Part shown: positions 60,931 to 64,000 of the stretch, in pieces
Layout: every line of letters begins with the position of its first letter
Numbering within the stretch: the first letter of the stretch is position 1
Origin: Glossina fuscipes
Taxonomy: Eukaryota; Arthropoda; Insecta; Diptera; Glossinidae
Assembly: GCF_014805625.2 (NCBI RefSeq)
Contig: NW_023998414.1
Coordinates: 20,228,021-20,292,020, forward strand
Length of the DNA stretch: 64,000 nucleotides
Reading direction: 5' to 3'
Position numbers and translations under genes: made by a program
Notes under the pieces: model-generated
Told to the model about the DNA's origin: nothing
What the model saw: only the letters and a program-made list of their open reading frames with translations
The model's database searches: none

Positions 60931-63435
60931 ATGTGCAAGTCAGGTGATGATAAAAGTTCTTGTTAAAATTGAGAAATTTTTTTAGCAAAACACCATTATC
61001 TAAAAATATCGCACAATATCATCGACATCGAAACAAATGAAAAAAAATTATTACTTGTTCTTAGCAATTTCGCAAACATGTGTAGACGAAAAGAAAAACA
61101 AAACTATTTTCCTTTCTTTAAATCGTCTTTCGTTTTGTTTCTCGCTTATTGTTCTACACTTGGCTCTTCATTTGCGCGAGTTATTTCATTAATCTCTCAT
61201 TGAATAGTTTAATAATCACTTATGCATAACATAAACACTTCAAATTCCACATTTTAGCAGTCAGCAGTTTCAGCTACAAGTCCTTTATATATATATATAT
61301 ATATATATTCGCCTGAGTGGCCAAAGGCGACGAATCTCCACTCAACGACAACTCAATGGTCGTGGGTTCGAATCTCAAGTACGGTAGAGTTTTTAATAAA
61401 GAGTTTAGTCGTACAATGTATTTCTCTGGCGAAATTAATAATAATAATAATATATATATATATATATACATATATATATGTAAAAATATGTATACACAGA
61501 TATGATTTTCTCTTCCAAGCATAGATATCAATGGGAATTGTAACGCGTAATGAATCGTTTGGTAGGTGGGGAGGGGGAGGGAGCTGGTGCCGATCGTGAA
61601 AATTCAACCGCCCTACAACAAATATTCAACACCTTACAGTTTGTTTTTTTTTTTTTTTATAACCAATGCCCCAGGATATGTTCTCTATGCGAATAATACG
61701 GTCATGCTGGGAGCTGATGACCACTGGGGTGTACCCGATCGCTAAATGTTACGCCTGTAGCTACGATTAGAGAAAGCTGTACCGGCGAACAATAATTTCG
61801 TAAATGTGATTCACTCTACTCATGCAGACAAATTGATCCTATCGCTATTTCCTAGCTCATCATTATATTTTCTTGATTAGCGTATGACACATGATTGCCC
61901 GCATGTGCCTCTGCCTGCTGGCCGCTGCCCTGTTCACTTATTCGCCTGTCGGATACAGAAAGTTGTATTTGAAAATGGACAACATTCGCCCTTACGTATC
62001 CAATATACGTACATCTCTTTATAAATACTTGATGTAATTATGCATAACTTCAGGGGAAAACTTGAATAACTTGATAGCCGCGTTTCTTGCCTACTTGTCC
62101 GGGCTCAGGCGAATGGCATCAACCAAAAGAGACGCATTCGGTAAAAAGTACATTTCTAATATCAGGCTTTTGGCAATTCTTGGCAAAAGATATGAACCGA
62201 TTTAATTGCAATTAGCTTAACCTAAGCTTAACCTAATGACCGCAAATGAGAAAAATTGTCACAATTTTTAAAATATAACTTTACTTGATTGCGGTCGCAT
62301 ACGTTAGAAGTTCTCACAATTTTCGTATGTTTTCATTAACAGGCTATGTCTTGGAGACTTCATCATCTGTGCAGTCCAAAGTCGAACTTCTTTAAGACCG
62401 TAACATAAGTACCTTTAAAAAGTTTTTATGTCTTATGTGAAAAGCATTTCCAAGCGAAAATACGTTAGTGCAACGGGATTGATGGAACAACTCTTGAATA
62501 AATATGGGGCTGAGAGAACAAATGCTTCTGCCAGAAAATTGAAAATGCGCAATGAATATATTTTCTCAATTATTTCGCACTATGTGCGATATTACCTTTG
62601 ACAGATGCAACAAAAGAAGCACATTCCAGCAAAAAACCGCGCGATAAAAGAAAGCTAAGGAAATACATTTATATAAAATCGAAGGGCGATTTTATAGTAC
62701 TGGGACAGCAAAGTAATGCTAAAAATTAATAAAAATAAAAAGCTATTTATGCTAAAAAAAGATAGCAAAAAAAACTGTAGAACCCTAGAGATTGCCGGAT
62801 ATCGGGTGTACACCTATTCTGCCTGAAACGACTCAACTTGACTTGAAACTTTATTCAAGACCGTTTCTACCATATCTATACCGTTTTCAAAATTCATTTT
62901 CCGCAACTATCTTTGGCCTCAAGGTCCTAGTTAGTTGCCGCTTAATTATATATATAAATATAAAAAGGGATATGTTTTAAAAAAAAAAAATTATTTTAGT
63001 TTTTTTTTTCCAAAGTACACGAGCAATGAATAAGATTGACAACTCGCTCCAACAATCTAGTGTTCAACGAATTTTTCTCGAAACAAGATTTTTCAAACCT
63101 ACCTCGAATTTTTTAGAATATCCTTAAAATGGAATTTTACAGGAAAGTGTTCTTCAGCAATTCTCGATTCCTTTGCTCTAAAAATTAACGAAAATTAAAG
63201 AAATTTTCGTTTAATTGTTTGCCAAACACTCGGAAACGCGAAAGCATACATTTTCACGCTTACGGCTTTAGTAATAAGTATTTTCGCTTCGCACATTTGA
63301 GACCAAACTTTTTATTTTAAGATGTTAACCGCGATCAGGATGAAACTCGTATTCCCAAGTGTTTTTAAGACAATAGCACAATTATGGGCCTAATGAACAA
63401 AAAAAGCCGTATTCACGCTGAGGTGGATTTCTTCG

Positions 63436-63466
<31 letters not shown>

Positions 63467-64000
63467 GGCAACAAGTAAAGAAATTATAGGCATTTAAGAG
63501 CTTTATGTTTACAGGACAGAAGAATCGAAAACTCCATAAAATACCCATGCTATCCGTTAAAGTAAGTTGAGAATAACGATTTGGGCGTGTCAGTCTTTTT
63601 TGTTGTCCTCTAGTACGGAATGAAAGCTCCATTTATAAAAAATTTTGAAATTACATTTTTTTGTCTCATAAGGTGGAATATTAACAAAAGATGCCGTCCA
63701 TCCTCCTTATGCCTACTTTGTATAAAAAGTACGATTTGAAATATATATTACATGCATCGTCATATAAATATTGGATGTATGTGTATCGTCGCCTTCTTCT
63801 TATTCATATTCAATCACATATCGTAAAACTTAAACCAAGTAAGAGGTGTGCTCCGACATTCAGGATTAGGGACTTTTTTTGATCGAGCGACATCTACCAC
63901 AGCCTTACGAATTCTTCGTTTGTTAGTTACCTCCCTTCAATTCTTCAATTACTTTACGCCTTTGAGTTGGTTCAAGTTGAGTTCTACGCTCAACCTGTTT
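60560..64000. other. Upstream dlg1 intron/5' flank
   Basis: No gene recognised. It should contain the remaining upstream intron and possibly untranslated first exons of the L27 isoform. Holds TA runs (60,899-60,923; 61,288-61,308; 61,451-61,478; 63,440-63,465) and the SINE candidate. At the right edge, two short minus-strand open frames are unexplained. Confidence 0.4.
61309..61440 (+). mobile_element. tRNA-derived SINE candidate
   Basis: CGCCTGAGTGGCCAAAGGCG has the form of a tRNA D-arm and polymerase III A box. About 40 nt later GTGGGTTCGAATCTCA has the T-arm/B box core GGTTCGAATC. Spacing fits a Leu/Ser-type tRNA head, but no proper acceptor stem closes it, so it is not an intact tRNA. 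A short body follows, ending in AAT and TA repeats, as SINE tails often do. Confidence 0.5.

Noticed and set aside
61309..61385. Intact tRNA gene
   Set aside because: The D-arm and T-arm are present, but no acceptor stem closes the fold, so a SINE head is more likely.
1..64000. CRISPR arrays, bacterial operons or phage-like systems
   Set aside because: The repeats are microsatellites or dispersed elements without spacer structure, and the genes are spliced fly genes.

Overview
The window is AT-rich eukaryotic DNA with long introns, many microsatellites and homopolymers, degenerate mariner transposons and a 100-N assembly gap. Its conserved exons read as fly proteins. It is best explained as nuclear DNA of a higher dipteran (a brachyceran fly, probably not Drosophila). 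The species cannot be fixed from the sequence alone.

One gene dominates. The minus strand carries the scaffold-protein gene discs large (dlg1), from at least 60,522 (first coding exon seen) down to its stop codon at 3,800-3,802. Shared exons encode PDZ1-PDZ2, a low-complexity linker, PDZ3, SH3, HOOK and a guanylate-kinase-like (GUK) domain. All listed junctions have GT/AG borders and keep the reading frame. Upstream, several alternative 5' ends feed the common part: the L27 (S97-type) start at 60,522; an acidic 257-residue start at 57,831 that also joins the L27 exon; an Arg/Cys/His-rich start at 47,841; and the A-type start at 40,142. A possible short start lies at 24,197, just before PDZ3. 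Small optional exons are a 24-nt microexon (29,020-29,043) and a 45-nt cassette (19,269-19,313).

A second complete gene, PCID2 (mRNA-export PCI-domain protein), lies on the same strand inside the 4.5-kb dlg1 intron between the two L27 exons (CDS 53,919-52,600, three exons). It seems an independent transcription unit with its own start, stop and AATAAA.

The rest is intron and flank. It holds four mariner-like relics (21.7, 30.5, 36.8 and 38.9 kb), a tRNA-like SINE candidate (61.3 kb), and at least a dozen copies of one dispersed repeat of roughly 300 bp with conserved CACCAC-type ends, some in inverted pairs. Simple repeats are common. No bacterial-type system, CRISPR array, rRNA or intact tRNA was seen. 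The most useful leads are the unrecognised dlg1 first exons, the microexon, the nested PCID2 and the repeat family.
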